This document shows, piece after piece, positions 16,157 through 24,702 of a stretch of 64,000 nt of DNA (position 1 is the stretch's first letter; each line of letters begins with the position of its first letter). The stretch comes from E44-bin88 sp050123275 (lineage in GTDB: Bacteria > Chloroflexota > Dehalococcoidia > Dehalococcoidales > BS750m-G39): contig JASFHK010000003.1 of assembly GCA_050123275.1 (NCBI GenBank), positions 1 to 64,000 of the forward strand, given 5' to 3'. Below the pieces are notes generated by a model, which did not search any database, was not told the DNA's origin, and saw nothing but the letters and a program-made list of their open reading frames with translations. The position numbers and the translations under genes are program-made.

Positions 16157-17899
16157 CTACCAACCTTTGTAGCGGTTGGTAATGGGCAGGCGACGGTCGC
16201 GCCCGAAGGCGCGGGTGGTTATCTTTACCCCCGGCGGCGACTGCCGCCGCTTGTACTCGCTGCCATCCACCAGACGGGCGGCCCGCTTCACCACCTCGGC
16301 GTCGATGCCCGTGGCGATAATCTCCTCGACGCTCTTGTCCTCCTCGACGTAGGCCTTGAGCACCGGGTCGAGCAGCTCGTAGGGCGGCAGGCTGTCGCTG
16401 TCTTTTTGCTCCGGCCTCAGCTCCGCCGAAGGCGGTTTGTTGATGACCGAAGCCGGTATCACCTCGCCGTCGCCGAGCTGGTTGCGATAGCGGGCCAGCT
16501 CGTAGACCATGGTCTTGGGCACGTCCTTGATCACGGCAAAGCCGCCGGCCATGTCCCCGTAGAGCGTGGTGTAACCGGTAGCCATCTCGCTCTTGTTGCC
16601 CGTGGTCAGCACCAGCCAGCCGAACTTGTTGGAAAGCGCCATCAGGATATTGCCCCGGATGCGCGCCTGAATGTTCTCCTCGGTAATGTCGGGCTTGGCG
16701 CCCTCAAAAGACTCTTTCAGCGTATCGCAGTAGGCCTTAAAGACCTTCTCGATGGGGATATTGAGCAGTTTGATACCCAGGTTTTTGGCCAGAAGCGCGG
16801 CGTCGGAGAGGCTGCCTTCGGAAGAATAGCGGGAGGGCATGGCCACCCCCACCACGTTGGACTTGCCCAGGGCATCCACGGCGACGGTGGCCACCAGGCT
16901 GGAATCGACCCCGCCCGAAAGCCCGATTAAGACCTTCTTGAAGCCGTTCTTGGTGATGTAATCGCCCGTGCCCAGCACCAGGGCGGCGTAGATTTCGGCG
17001 TAAAGGCTCCCGGGCTCGAATTTACGGGGGGACACGGGGGGCCTATTATCGGCCAGAGGCTTAGCGGAGACTTTAACCCGCCTGACCTTCCAGGACCCGG
17101 CCGGCTGGGGCGCTTTTGCGGAACGTTCCCGGCGCAGCCGGCTCACGGCGCCGACATCCAGGTCGGCGATTATCATGTCTTCGGCGAACTGCTTGCCCCG
17201 CTCCAGCACCCGCCCCTCCCCGTCCAGAATCAGGCTGCTGCCGTCGAAAACCAGCTCGTCCTGCCCTCCCACCAGGTTGTTATAGGCAAAAATGGCCGCG
17301 TTATCGCGGGCGCGCCTGGCTATCATCTCCTCCCGCGTTTTGCCCTTGCCGAAGTGATAGGGCGAGGCGCTGATATTGACGATGACCTCGGCGCCCGCCG
17401 CCGCCTGGATGTTGGCGGGGCCGCCCTCTTCCCAGATGTCCTCGCAGATGGTGACGCCGACGCTGAAGCCGGCGATGGTATAGACGGGGCAGCTCTCACC
17501 GGGGCGGAAATAGCGGTTCTCGTCGAAGACGCCGTAGTTGGGCAGGAATATCTTGTGATAAACGTCTACCAGCCGCCCGTCGTGGATGACGGCGGCGGCG
17601 TTGTAGATAAACTCGTTGCCGTCGGCGAAACCGGCCACAATAGTGATTCCCGCCGAAGCCTCGACCAGCTTTTGCAGATAGCGCTTGTTCTCGGCGATGA
17701 AGTGGGGCTTGAAAAGCAGGTCTTCGGGAGGATAGCCGCAAACGGCCAGCTCGGGGAAGGTAATCAGGTCTACGCCCGCCGCCTTCGCCCGGCCGACCGC
17801 CTCCAGCATTTTATTCAGGTTGCCCTCAAAACCACCCACGGTGGTGTTGAGCTGGGCCATGGCGATCCGAAGCCGATATTCCTCAGCCCGTGACGCCAT
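16157..17899 (-). CDS. nadE: Glutamine-dependent NAD+ synthetase
   Basis: This 580-residue enzyme completes NAD synthesis by amidating deamido-NAD. The N-terminal nitrilase-type glutaminase domain (1-270) has the expected triad Glu50 (in FPE), Lys116 and Cys152 (in VTICEDIW). The C-terminal synthetase domain (about 295-580) has the ATP-binding SGGVDSS from residue 328. Ammonia is thus drawn from glutamine, which fits the position 18 bp downstream of glnA in the nitrogen cluster. Length is normal for the glutamine-dependent class. Confidence 0.93.
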   Translation of the reverse strand: MASRAEEYRLRIAMAQLNTTVGGFEGNLNKMLEAVGRAKAAGVDLITFPELAVCGYPPEDLLFKPHFIAENKRYLQKLVEASAGITIVAGFADGNEFIYNAAAVIHDGRLVDVYHKIFLPNYGVFDENRYFRPGESCPVYTIAGFSVGVTICEDIWEEGGPANIQAAAGAEVIVNISASPYHFGKGKTREEMIARRARDNAAIFAYNNLVGGQDELVFDGSSLILDGEGRVLERGKQFAEDMIIADLDVGAVSRLRRERSAKAPQPAGSWKVRRVKVSAKPLADNRPPVSPRKFEPGSLYAEIYAALVLGTGDYITKNGFKKVLIGLSGGVDSSLVATVAVDALGKSNVVGVAMPSRYSSEGSLSDAALLAKNLGIKLLNIPIEKVFKAYCDTLKESFEGAKPDITEENIQARIRGNILMALSNKFGWLVLTTGNKSEMATGYTTLYGDMAGGFAVIKDVPKTMVYELARYRNQLGDGEVIPASVINKPPSAELRPEQKDSDSLPPYELLDPVLKAYVEEDKSVEEIIATGIDAEVVKRAARLVDGSEYKRRQSPPGVKITTRAFGRDRRLPITNRYKGW

Positions 17900-17917
17900 A
17901 ATACCCCGTCCCTTTAA

Positions 17918-19261
17918 CTATAAGATAGAAAGGTATTTGTTCAGTTCGTATTCGGTTACCTGAGCTCGATACTGGTTCCACTCTATCTTCTTGTTCTGGA
18001 TAAAGGCGTCAAAAACGTGTCCGCCCAGTGCTTTATGCACTACCTCGCTTTTCTCTGCCAACATTATAGCCTCAAGCAAGCTGGCAGGCAAGACGCCGAT
18101 GCCCCTCTTGTTCCTCTCGTCCTCGCTCATCTCGTAAACGTTCTCTTCCACCGGTGCCGGCGGCTTCATTCCCTTCTCAATGCCTTCCAGTCCCGCCGTC
18201 AGCATGGTGGCAAAGGCGAGGTAGGGGTTGCAGGCGGGGTCGGGGGAACGGAACTCGACTCGGGTCGCCTTTTCCCGTCCCGGTCTGTACTCGGGGACGC
18301 GCACCAGGTCGGAGCGGTTGCGCCGCGCCCAGGAGAGGTAAACCGGGGCCTCGTAACCGGGTACCAGCCGCTTGTAGGAATTGACCCACTGGTTGGTCAC
18401 CGCCGTGATTTCGGGGGCGTACTTGAGCAGGCCCGCGATGTAGTTCCTGGCTATGTCGGACAGGTGATAGGGGTCTTTCTCGTCGAAAAAGGCGTTCTTA
18501 TCACCCTTGAAGAGCGACTGGTGCACGTGCATACCGCTGCCGTTGACACCGAAGATGGGTTTGGGCATGAAGGTAGCGTAAAGGCCGTTGTTGATGGCGA
18601 TTTGTTTCACCACCAGTCGGTAGGTCATCACCTGGTCGGCCATGGTCAGAGCGTCGGTATAGCGCATGTCAATCTCGTGCTGGCTGCCCGCCACCTCGTG
18701 GTGGGAATACTCGACGCCGATACCGATTTCCTCAAGAGCCAGCACCGTCTCGCGGCGCAGGTCGGTGGCCATATCCAGCGGTATCATGTCGAAATAACCG
18801 CCCTGGTCGAGCTGCTCGGTGCCCTCGGAGCTGCGGAAGTAGAAGTATTCCAGCTCCGGCCCCACGTAAAAGGTGTAGCCCTTGTCCGCCGCCCTCTTCA
18901 GGGCCTGCTTAAGGACGTAGCGGGGGTCGCCGTCGAAGGGCTGGCCGCCGGGTTTGAGGACGTCGCAGAACATGCGGGCCACCGCCCGGTGCTCGCGCGG
19001 CCTCCAGGGCAGCAGCTGGAAGCTGTCGGGGTCGGGCATAGCCACCATGTCGCTCTCGTCGATACGGGCGAAGCCCTCGATTGACGAGCCGTCGAAACCC
19101 ATCCCCTCCTCCAGCGCCGTCTCCAGCTCCTCTACGGTAATCGCGAAACTCTTCAGCATACCCAGGATATCGGTAAACCACAACCGGATAAACTTAACGT
19201 CGTGCTCCTTTGCCATCTTCAGGACATATTCTTTGCCCTCTTCTCGAGTTCTCTTGGCCAT
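17918..19261 (-). CDS. glnA: Glutamine synthetase, type I (GSI-alpha)
   Basis: This 447-residue enzyme condenses ammonium and glutamate to glutamine with ATP. Conserved motifs include MGFDGSSIEGFARIDESDM, the beta-grasp and catalytic NGSGMHVHQSL, and YEAPVYLSWARRNRS. Length and the short NVYEMSEDERNKRG stretch fit the GSI-alpha class, which lacks the adenylylation insert of enterobacterial GS. Arg66, in the GFARIDES segment, corresponds to the arginine that mediates feedback inhibition in Bacillus GS. The start has a strong GGAGGAGG. It follows glnK by 50 bp and precedes nadE by 18 bp. Confidence 0.95.
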   Translation of the reverse strand: MAKRTREEGKEYVLKMAKEHDVKFIRLWFTDILGMLKSFAITVEELETALEEGMGFDGSSIEGFARIDESDMVAMPDPDSFQLLPWRPREHRAVARMFCDVLKPGGQPFDGDPRYVLKQALKRAADKGYTFYVGPELEYFYFRSSEGTEQLDQGGYFDMIPLDMATDLRRETVLALEEIGIGVEYSHHEVAGSQHEIDMRYTDALTMADQVMTYRLVVKQIAINNGLYATFMPKPIFGVNGSGMHVHQSLFKGDKNAFFDEKDPYHLSDIARNYIAGLLKYAPEITAVTNQWVNSYKRLVPGYEAPVYLSWARRNRSDLVRVPEYRPGREKATRVEFRSPDPACNPYLAFATMLTAGLEGIEKGMKPPAPVEENVYEMSEDERNKRGIGVLPASLLEAIMLAEKSEVVHKALGGHVFDAFIQNKKIEWNQYRAQVTEYELNKYLSIL

Positions 19262-19311
19262 TTTTTGCCTCCTCCTTTTTGTATACTTTCTTTATGTAAA
19301 TTTCAGAGTGA

Positions 19312-19650
19312 CTAGATTGCGTTCTCGTCCCTATCGCCGGTGCGCACCCGCACCACCGACTCGACGGGCAGGACGAAAATCTTGCCGTCGCCGGTCTTGC
19401 CCGTGCGGGCGGTGCGGACGATGGCCTCAATAGCCGCCGGCACGTCCTCGTCGAGCACCACCAGTTCGATTTTGAGCTTGGGCAGCAAATCCACCCGGAA
19501 CTCACCCGCCCGCCATTGCAGCGGCAGCCCCCGTTGCTTGCCCCGCCCGCTGACCTCGCTGACGGTCATCCCGAAGTAGCTCTTCTCTTCCAGAGCCTGC
19601 TTCACCGCCTCCAGCTTTTCCTCGCGGATGATAGCCTCTATTTTTTTCAC
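19312..19650 (-). CDS. glnK: PII nitrogen regulatory protein without the uridylylation tyrosine
   Basis: This 112-residue protein is a PII signal protein, a trimer that binds ATP/ADP and 2-oxoglutarate and docks on Amt and other targets. The core MKKIEAIIREEKLEAVKQAL, the LPKLKIELVV strand and the TGKTGDGKIFVLPVESVVRVRTG segment are conserved. The T loop reads GRGKQRGLPLQWRAGEF, so Tyr51, the uridylylated residue in E. coli GlnB, is Phe51 and Tyr46 is Trp46. It also lacks the Ser49 phosphorylation site of cyanobacteria. It overlaps amt by 4 bp, the usual amtB-glnK pairing, so I use the symbol glnK. Confidence 0.93.
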   Translation of the reverse strand: MKKIEAIIREEKLEAVKQALEEKSYFGMTVSEVSGRGKQRGLPLQWRAGEFRVDLLPKLKIELVVLDEDVPAAIEAIVRTARTGKTGDGKIFVLPVESVVRVRTGDRDENAI

Positions 19651-20882
19651 CGCAGCGGACCTCCGTAAGCCCTCTCGCCGTGCTGAGAGAGGTCCAGACC
19701 CACCGCCTCCTCGTTCTCACCCACTCTCAGCCCCATGGTAACGTCAACGAACTTGCCCAAGAGCCAGGTCATGATAAAGGCAAATCCGCCCACGACGAGG
19801 ACCCCCACCAGCTGCTTGACGAGCTGCATCGCGTTGCCGAAAAGCAGCCCGTCGGCTCCGCCGGCGTTGACCGCCACCGTGGCGAAGATTCCCGTGGCCA
19901 GGGCGCCCCAGATGCCGCCCAGCCCGTGGCAGGCGAAAACATCCAGGGAATCGTCGAAGCCCAGTTTCATTTTTAATAATATCATACCGTAGTACGAGAT
20001 TATAGCCGCGATACCGCCGATGGGTATCGCCGCCAGCGGCGAGACGAAGCCGGCCGCCGGCGTTATCGCCACCAGCCCCACCACCGCGCCGGTAACCGTG
20101 CCCAGCACGGTGGGCCGGCGGTGCAGCCAGCTAATCGCCATCCAGGTAAAGGCCGCCATCGCCGCCGAGACATTGGTGGTGACGAAGGCATTCGAAGCCA
20201 GACCACCCGCGGTCAGGGCGCTGCCGGCGTTGAAGCCGAACCAGCCGAACCAGAGCAAACCGGCGCCGAGCACGACCAGGGGGATATTGCTCGGCTCCAT
20301 AGCCTGCCCGGGGAAACCCCGCCGCCGCCCCAGCAACAAGACCAGGGCCAAAGCCGAAACACCGGCGTTGATGTGGACGACGGTGCCGCCGGCGAAATCC
20401 AAAGCGCCGTAGTTAAGCAACCAGCCCCCGTCTCCCCACACCCAGTGCGCCACCGGGCAGTAGACCACGGTCAGCCAGAGGGCGGAAAAGACGAGCAGCG
20501 AGCTGAACTTTATCCTCTCCACCACGGCGCCCGTAATCAGGGCCACGGTGATAACGGCGAACATCGCCTGAAATACCATAAATGCCAAATGGGGCACGGT
20601 GGTAGCATAAACCGACGAGGGCTCCTGCCCCACGTTCATCAGCCCCAAAAAGTTAAAGCCGCCGATAATACCCGCGTGGTCGGTGCCGAAGCTCAGGCTA
20701 TAGCCGTAGAGCACCCAGAGCACGCCTACCATCCCCAGAGCGATGAAGCTCATCATGATGGTGGAAAGGATATTCCGCCGCCGTACCATGCCGCCGTAAA
20801 AGAGGGCCAAACCCGGCGTCATCAGCATCACCAGCGCCGAAGACACCAGCAGCCAGGCGGTATCACCAGGATTTACGGGCAT
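19647..20882 (-). CDS. amt: Ammonium transporter
   Basis: This 411-residue protein is an Amt/MEP/Rh channel with about 11 membrane segments. It begins directly with the first segment (MPVNPGDTAWLLVSSALVM) and shows no E. coli-like signal peptide. The twin-histidine pore residues are visible in FAGGTVVHINAGVSAL and in DVFACHGLGGIWGALATGIFA. It brings ammonium/ammonia into the cell and is normally gated by GlnK, whose gene overlaps its 3' end. The 91-bp upstream spacer holds helically phased repeats and a -10 element, so it probably has its own regulated promoter. Confidence 0.95.
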   Translation of the reverse strand: MPVNPGDTAWLLVSSALVMLMTPGLALFYGGMVRRRNILSTIMMSFIALGMVGVLWVLYGYSLSFGTDHAGIIGGFNFLGLMNVGQEPSSVYATTVPHLAFMVFQAMFAVITVALITGAVVERIKFSSLLVFSALWLTVVYCPVAHWVWGDGGWLLNYGALDFAGGTVVHINAGVSALALVLLLGRRRGFPGQAMEPSNIPLVVLGAGLLWFGWFGFNAGSALTAGGLASNAFVTTNVSAAMAAFTWMAISWLHRRPTVLGTVTGAVVGLVAITPAAGFVSPLAAIPIGGIAAIISYYGMILLKMKLGFDDSLDVFACHGLGGIWGALATGIFATVAVNAGGADGLLFGNAMQLVKQLVGVLVVGGFAFIMTWLLGKFVDVTMGLRVGENEEAVGLDLSQHGERAYGGPLR

Positions 20883-20927
20883 AAACCACCTCCATTTTAT
20901 TTATCCTCTACATCATAGCCCGTAAAT

Positions 20928-20954
20928 GTTTCCAGTATATTACAAACCCGTTAC
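20928..20954 (-). promoter_or_regulatory. Three 11-bp-phased direct repeats upstream of amt (candidate activator site)
   Basis: Read on the minus strand, GTAAC (20950-20954), GTAAT (20939-20943) and GAAAC (20928-20932) start exactly 11 bp apart. A TATGAT -10 element follows at 20912-20917, with no -35 box. PhoB/OmpR-type activators bind such tandem 11-bp units next to -10 elements, and the actinobacterial GlnR box consists of GTnAC and GAAAC half-sites. The gene just upstream encodes an OmpR-type regulator. Confidence 0.45.
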
Positions 20955-20973
20955 ATTTCCCTGAAACGGGGGG

Positions 20974-21645
20974 TTATGTGCTTTTCTTGAAGCGGTAGCC
21001 CACGTTGCGCACCGTCTCGATGAAGGTATGGGTCGGGTCCTCGATTTTACCCCGCAGCCTTCTCACGTGAACATCCACCGTGCGGTCGCCGCCGTAGTAG
21101 TCGTAGCCCCAGACCTGGTCGAGCAACGCCTCGCGGGTATAGACGCGCCCGCTGTTGGCGGCGAGCAGCTTGAGCAGCTCGTACTCTTTAAAGGTCAGCT
21201 CGACGATGCGCCCCTCAACGGTAACCTCGCAGCGGGCCAGGTCGATGAGCAGCCCATCGCAGCGGATGACCTCGCCGCTGGTGCCGTCCCGGGAGACGTT
21301 GAGCCGCTTCCTTAACCGTATGACGAGTTCCCGCCCGTCGTAAGGGCTGAGCAAAAAATCGTCGGCGTCGATGTCGTCGCGCTCGGTGAGGGTTTCCCGG
21401 TCGAGCAGGGCGACAACCGGCAGCTTTTTCCTCTCACGGAAGCCGCTCACGATTTCCCGGGCGCGCTCGCAGACAAGGCTTTCGTCCGTTTCCAGCAGAA
21501 TTAAATCGGGGCGATAATCGCTTATCTCCAGCTCCAGGTCATCGCCGTGGGGCACGACGGTGCAGGCAAAGCCGTTGCGAGCGATTTCGGAGCGCAGCCC
21601 GGCTATCGCCTCGTTTTCCTGAGCTATAATCAGCACGCGCCACAT
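20974..21645 (-). CDS. Atypical OmpR/PhoB-type regulator (GlnR-like candidate)
   Basis: This 223-residue protein has a receiver-like domain (1-115) and a PhoB-type winged helix (about 125-223, LTFKEYELLKLLAANSGRVYTREALLDQVWG and RTVDVHVRRLRGKIE). Key phosphorylation residues are missing. The acidic pair is Ala8/Gln9, the phospho-aspartate position is Glu52 (LILLETDES), and the conserved Lys is Ser100 (FLLSPYDG). It should therefore work without phosphorylation, like actinobacterial GlnR, a known nitrogen regulator of the same fold. It lies between gltB parts and amt, with no kinase gene nearby. The role in nitrogen control is inference from position. Confidence 0.85.
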   Translation of the reverse strand: MWRVLIIAQENEAIAGLRSEIARNGFACTVVPHGDDLELEISDYRPDLILLETDESLVCERAREIVSGFRERKKLPVVALLDRETLTERDDIDADDFLLSPYDGRELVIRLRKRLNVSRDGTSGEVIRCDGLLIDLARCEVTVEGRIVELTFKEYELLKLLAANSGRVYTREALLDQVWGYDYYGGDRTVDVHVRRLRGKIEDPTHTFIETVRNVGYRFKKST

Positions 21646-21656
21646 TCTTCACCCCG

Positions 21657-22415
21657 CTAGTAGGCATAAAGCCTTCCGTAAGGCCTCAACCAGCGCGGGA
21701 AAAGCTTCACGAAGTCCTTAGCCATTATCTTGTCGGCGTCGTAGCCGAAGTGCCGGGCGAACTGGCCGACATAGTCTTCCAGAACCTTACGGTCTACAGC
21801 CTCCAGCGCCGCTACGCCTACCTCCTTGCCCAGCTGGTGCTCTTCGACGCTACCTCTCAAGTATATCACACCGCCGTGCATGCCGGTGCCGATAAAGCGG
21901 GCCTTGTGGGGCTCGCCCTCCTTCAGGGTAAGCCCGAGCAGAATCATGACGCCCCCCGCCATGTACTCCCCGGCGAAGTCCTGGGCGGTGCCGCCGATGA
22001 CCAGCGCCGGCTTCTGATCCTCGTATTCTTTCATGTGGATTCCGGCGCGGTAGCCCACGTCCTCGCGGACGAAGATTTTGCCGCCGCGCGCCGACAGCCC
22101 GATGATATCGCCGGCATGCCCGTGAACGACGATTTCGCCCTGGTTCATGGTGTTGCCGCAGCCGTCCTGGGCGTTGCCGCGTACGGTGATTCTGGGCCCG
22201 TTCATAAAGGCCCCCAGGTCGTTGCCCGGCGTACCGATTATCTCGATTTCCACGGGCACGTTGAGGTCGGTGCCGATGTATCTTTGCCCGCAGACATTAT
22301 CCAACTCGATGCGGCGGCTGCCGTTCTCTATGGTCTGCCGCAATATGTCGTTAAGGTCGCGGTAGTAAACGCCGTTGGCGTCTATTTTCACTAAAGAGTT
22401 GCTTCTGTTTGCCAT
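21657..22415 (-). CDS. Glutamate synthase, GXGXG (domain 3) subunit
   Basis: This 252-residue protein corresponds to the C-terminal right-handed beta-helix domain of the GltB large subunit. The glycine repeats are plain to see (for example GNAQDGCGNTMNQGEIVVHG and GGKIFVREDVGYRAGIHMKE). In the holoenzyme this domain links the amidotransferase and synthase domains and lines the ammonia tunnel. In archaeal-type glutamate synthases the three domains are separate genes, as here. It overlaps the end of the FMN-domain gene by 1 bp, so they are translationally coupled. Confidence 0.88.
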   Translation of the reverse strand: MANRSNSLVKIDANGVYYRDLNDILRQTIENGSRRIELDNVCGQRYIGTDLNVPVEIEIIGTPGNDLGAFMNGPRITVRGNAQDGCGNTMNQGEIVVHGHAGDIIGLSARGGKIFVREDVGYRAGIHMKEYEDQKPALVIGGTAQDFAGEYMAGGVMILLGLTLKEGEPHKARFIGTGMHGGVIYLRGSVEEHQLGKEVGVAALEAVDRKVLEDYVGQFARHFGYDADKIMAKDFVKLFPRWLRPYGRLYAY

Positions 22416-23920
22416 TAGCTGCCGGCCATCCTTACTCCCAGTATTCCCAGCTCGGTATCGGTCAGGCCCACGCCGCGCAGGTGCAATCGGTTACCGCGCA
22501 GGCTCTCGATAGCGTTGACCCCCAGTCCACCCAGTATGTCCTTGAGCTCGATGCTCCAGCCCCGCAGCAGGTTGGCCAGCCTACGTGAGCCGATATCGGG
22601 GTTGACCCGCTTGGTCAGGCGCAGGTCGGTGGTGCAAAGCCCCCAAGCGCACTTGCCCGTGTGGCACTGCTGGCAGACGTGGCAGCCCAGCGCAACGAGT
22701 GCCGCCGTGCCGATATAGACGGCGTCGGCGCCCAGAGCGATGGCCTTGGCCACGTCGCCGCTGCTGCGGATGCCGCCGGAGATGACCACCGAAGCCTGGT
22801 TGCGAATGCCTTCCTGGCGCAGGCGCGTGTCCACCGCCGCCAGCGCCAGCTCGATGGGAATACCCACGTTATCGCGGATAACCTTGGGCGCCGCCCCGGT
22901 GGAGCCCCTAAGCCCGTCGAGGACGATGATGTCGGCGCCGCCCCGCACCATGCCGCTGGCGATTGCCGCCGCGTTGTGGACGGCGGCAATCTTGACCGAG
23001 ATAGGCTTGGTGTAGTTGGTCGCCTCTTTCAGGGCGTGGATAAGCTGCGCCAGGTCCTCGATAGAGTAAATGTCGTGCTGGGGCGCCGGGGAAAGAGCGT
23101 CCGTCCCCTGAGGAATCATGCGCGTCAGGGATACCTCGGCGCTCACCTTTTCGCCCGGCAGGTGCCCGCCGATGCCCGGCTTGGCCCCCTGCCCGATTTT
23201 AATCTCGACGACCTTGCCCGCGTTCAGGTATTCCGACTGGACGCCGAAGCGCCCCGAAGCTACCTGGACGATGGTGTTTTCGCCGTATCTGTAGAGGGTG
23301 GGGTGCAAGCCACCCTCGCCCGTGTTCCAGAGAGTGCCCATCTCGGTGGCCGCCCGGGCCAGCGAGGTATGGACGTTGAGGCTCACCGCCCCGTAGGACA
23401 TGGCGGCGAACATCACCGGCACCTCCAGCCTTACCTGGGGTGCCATCTTGGTCTTAAGCTTGCCCGTCTTGGCGTCGATGTCCAGCTTGTCGGGCTTTCT
23501 CCCCAGCCAGGTGGTCAGCTCCATCGGCTCGCGCAGTGGGTCGATGGAAGGGTTGGTGACCTGGCTGGCGTTGAGCACCAGGTGGTCCCAGTAAACCCGC
23601 TGTCCCTTGTCGTCGCCCATGCCGGTGAGCAGTACCCCACCCGTCTCCGCCTGCTTCAGTATGTCCTCGACCACCTCGGGACGCCAGTTATAGTTCTCGC
23701 GGTATTCCTGTGGGTTGCGCATGATGGTCAGCGCCTGGGTGGGACAGAAGATTTCGCAGCGGTGGCAGCCGACGCAGTTCTCGGAGCGGCTCTTCACCTC
23801 GTCGTCCTCGGCGTCGTAGTACTGGGCGTCGAAGGTGCACTGGCTGACGCAGACCTTGCAGTTGATACAGAGTTCGGGGTCGCGTTTTATGATAAATTTG
23901 GGTGCGGTGTACGTCTTCAT
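22415..23920 (-). CDS. Glutamate synthase, FMN/FeS synthase-domain subunit with N-terminal ferredoxin domain
   Basis: This 501-residue protein carries the synthase activity (2-oxoglutarate + ammonia + 2e- to glutamate). Residues 1-65 form a 2x[4Fe-4S] ferredoxin domain (Cys18, 21, 24, 28 and Cys49, 52, 55, 59). The FMN TIM barrel follows, including GEGGLHPTLYRYG, GQGAKPGIGGHLPGEK and GADIIVLDGLRGSTGAAP. Near the C terminus CHVCQQCHTGKCAWGLC matches the cluster ligands of the domain. This is the archaeal-type GltB core. Electrons probably arrive through the ferredoxin domain from the FeS or FAD protein of the same operon. Confidence 0.92.
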   Translation of the reverse strand: MKTYTAPKFIIKRDPELCINCKVCVSQCTFDAQYYDAEDDEVKSRSENCVGCHRCEIFCPTQALTIMRNPQEYRENYNWRPEVVEDILKQAETGGVLLTGMGDDKGQRVYWDHLVLNASQVTNPSIDPLREPMELTTWLGRKPDKLDIDAKTGKLKTKMAPQVRLEVPVMFAAMSYGAVSLNVHTSLARAATEMGTLWNTGEGGLHPTLYRYGENTIVQVASGRFGVQSEYLNAGKVVEIKIGQGAKPGIGGHLPGEKVSAEVSLTRMIPQGTDALSPAPQHDIYSIEDLAQLIHALKEATNYTKPISVKIAAVHNAAAIASGMVRGGADIIVLDGLRGSTGAAPKVIRDNVGIPIELALAAVDTRLRQEGIRNQASVVISGGIRSSGDVAKAIALGADAVYIGTAALVALGCHVCQQCHTGKCAWGLCTTDLRLTKRVNPDIGSRRLANLLRGWSIELKDILGGLGVNAIESLRGNRLHLRGVGLTDTELGILGVRMAGS

Positions 23921-23924
23921 CTTC

Positions 23925-24701
23925 TCATCCTCCCGTCATCCTTATCGCTATCCCCCGCTCGGCCAGGTATTGCTTTATCTGGTTGATGGAGTAGGTGCCG
24001 TAGTGGAAGATACTGGCGGCCAGGACGGCGTCCGCCTTGCCTTCGACCAGCGCCTTGTAGAGGTCTTCGGGAGCACCGGCGCCGCCGCTGGCAATCACGG
24101 GGACGCTAACCACCTCCGAGATAGCGCGGTTCAGCTCGTTGTCGTAGCCCGTCTGGTGCCCGTCGGCGTCCATGCTGGTAAGCAACAGCTCACCAGCGCC
24201 GAGCTCAACCGCTTTTTTCGCCCACTCTATGGCGTCGAGGCCCGTGGGCTTTTGCCCGCTGCTGACATAGACCTCCCACTTCGTCTTACCGCCCCCGTTC
24301 ACCCGCTTGGAGTCTATGGCAACGACGATACACTGGCTGCCGAACTTCTCGGCGCCCTCGCTTATCAGGTCGGGGTTTACCACCGCCTCGGTGTTGATGG
24401 AGACCTTATCCGCCCCCGCCAAAAGCATGCGCCGCATGTTGGCGATGGTGCGCAGGCCGCCCCCCACCGTCAGCGGCATGAAGACCTTCTCCGAGATACG
24501 CTCGACGACGTCCACCATGGTGTCGCGCCCCTCGGGCGTGGCCGTGATGTCGAGGAAGACCAGCTCGTCGGCGCCTTCACGATAGTAAAAGTCGGCCAGC
24601 TCCACCGGGTCGCCGGCGTCGCGCAGCTGGACGAAGCTCTTGCCCTTGACCACCCGCCCGGCTTTGACGTCCAGGCAGGGTATAATGCGCTTGGTCAGCA
24701 T
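23925..24701 (-). CDS. hisF: Imidazole glycerol phosphate synthase, cyclase subunit
   Basis: This 258-residue (beta/alpha)8 protein is HisF, which uses ammonia made by HisH to convert PRFAR into imidazole glycerol phosphate and AICAR. Both catalytic aspartates are present: Asp11 in PCLDVK and Asp130 in AIDSKR. The phosphate-binding glycine motifs (VGGGLRT and IASGGAG) are intact. It is inserted between two glutamate synthase genes, 4 bp from the FMN-domain gene and 1 bp from the amidotransferase-domain gene. Its HisH partner lies two genes upstream. No other his gene is in the window. Confidence 0.93.
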   Translation of the reverse strand: MLTKRIIPCLDVKAGRVVKGKSFVQLRDAGDPVELADFYYREGADELVFLDITATPEGRDTMVDVVERISEKVFMPLTVGGGLRTIANMRRMLLAGADKVSINTEAVVNPDLISEGAEKFGSQCIVVAIDSKRVNGGGKTKWEVYVSSGQKPTGLDAIEWAKKAVELGAGELLLTSMDADGHQTGYDNELNRAISEVVSVPVIASGGAGAPEDLYKALVEGKADAVLAASIFHYGTYSINQIKQYLAERGIAIRMTGG

Positions 24702-24702
24702 T

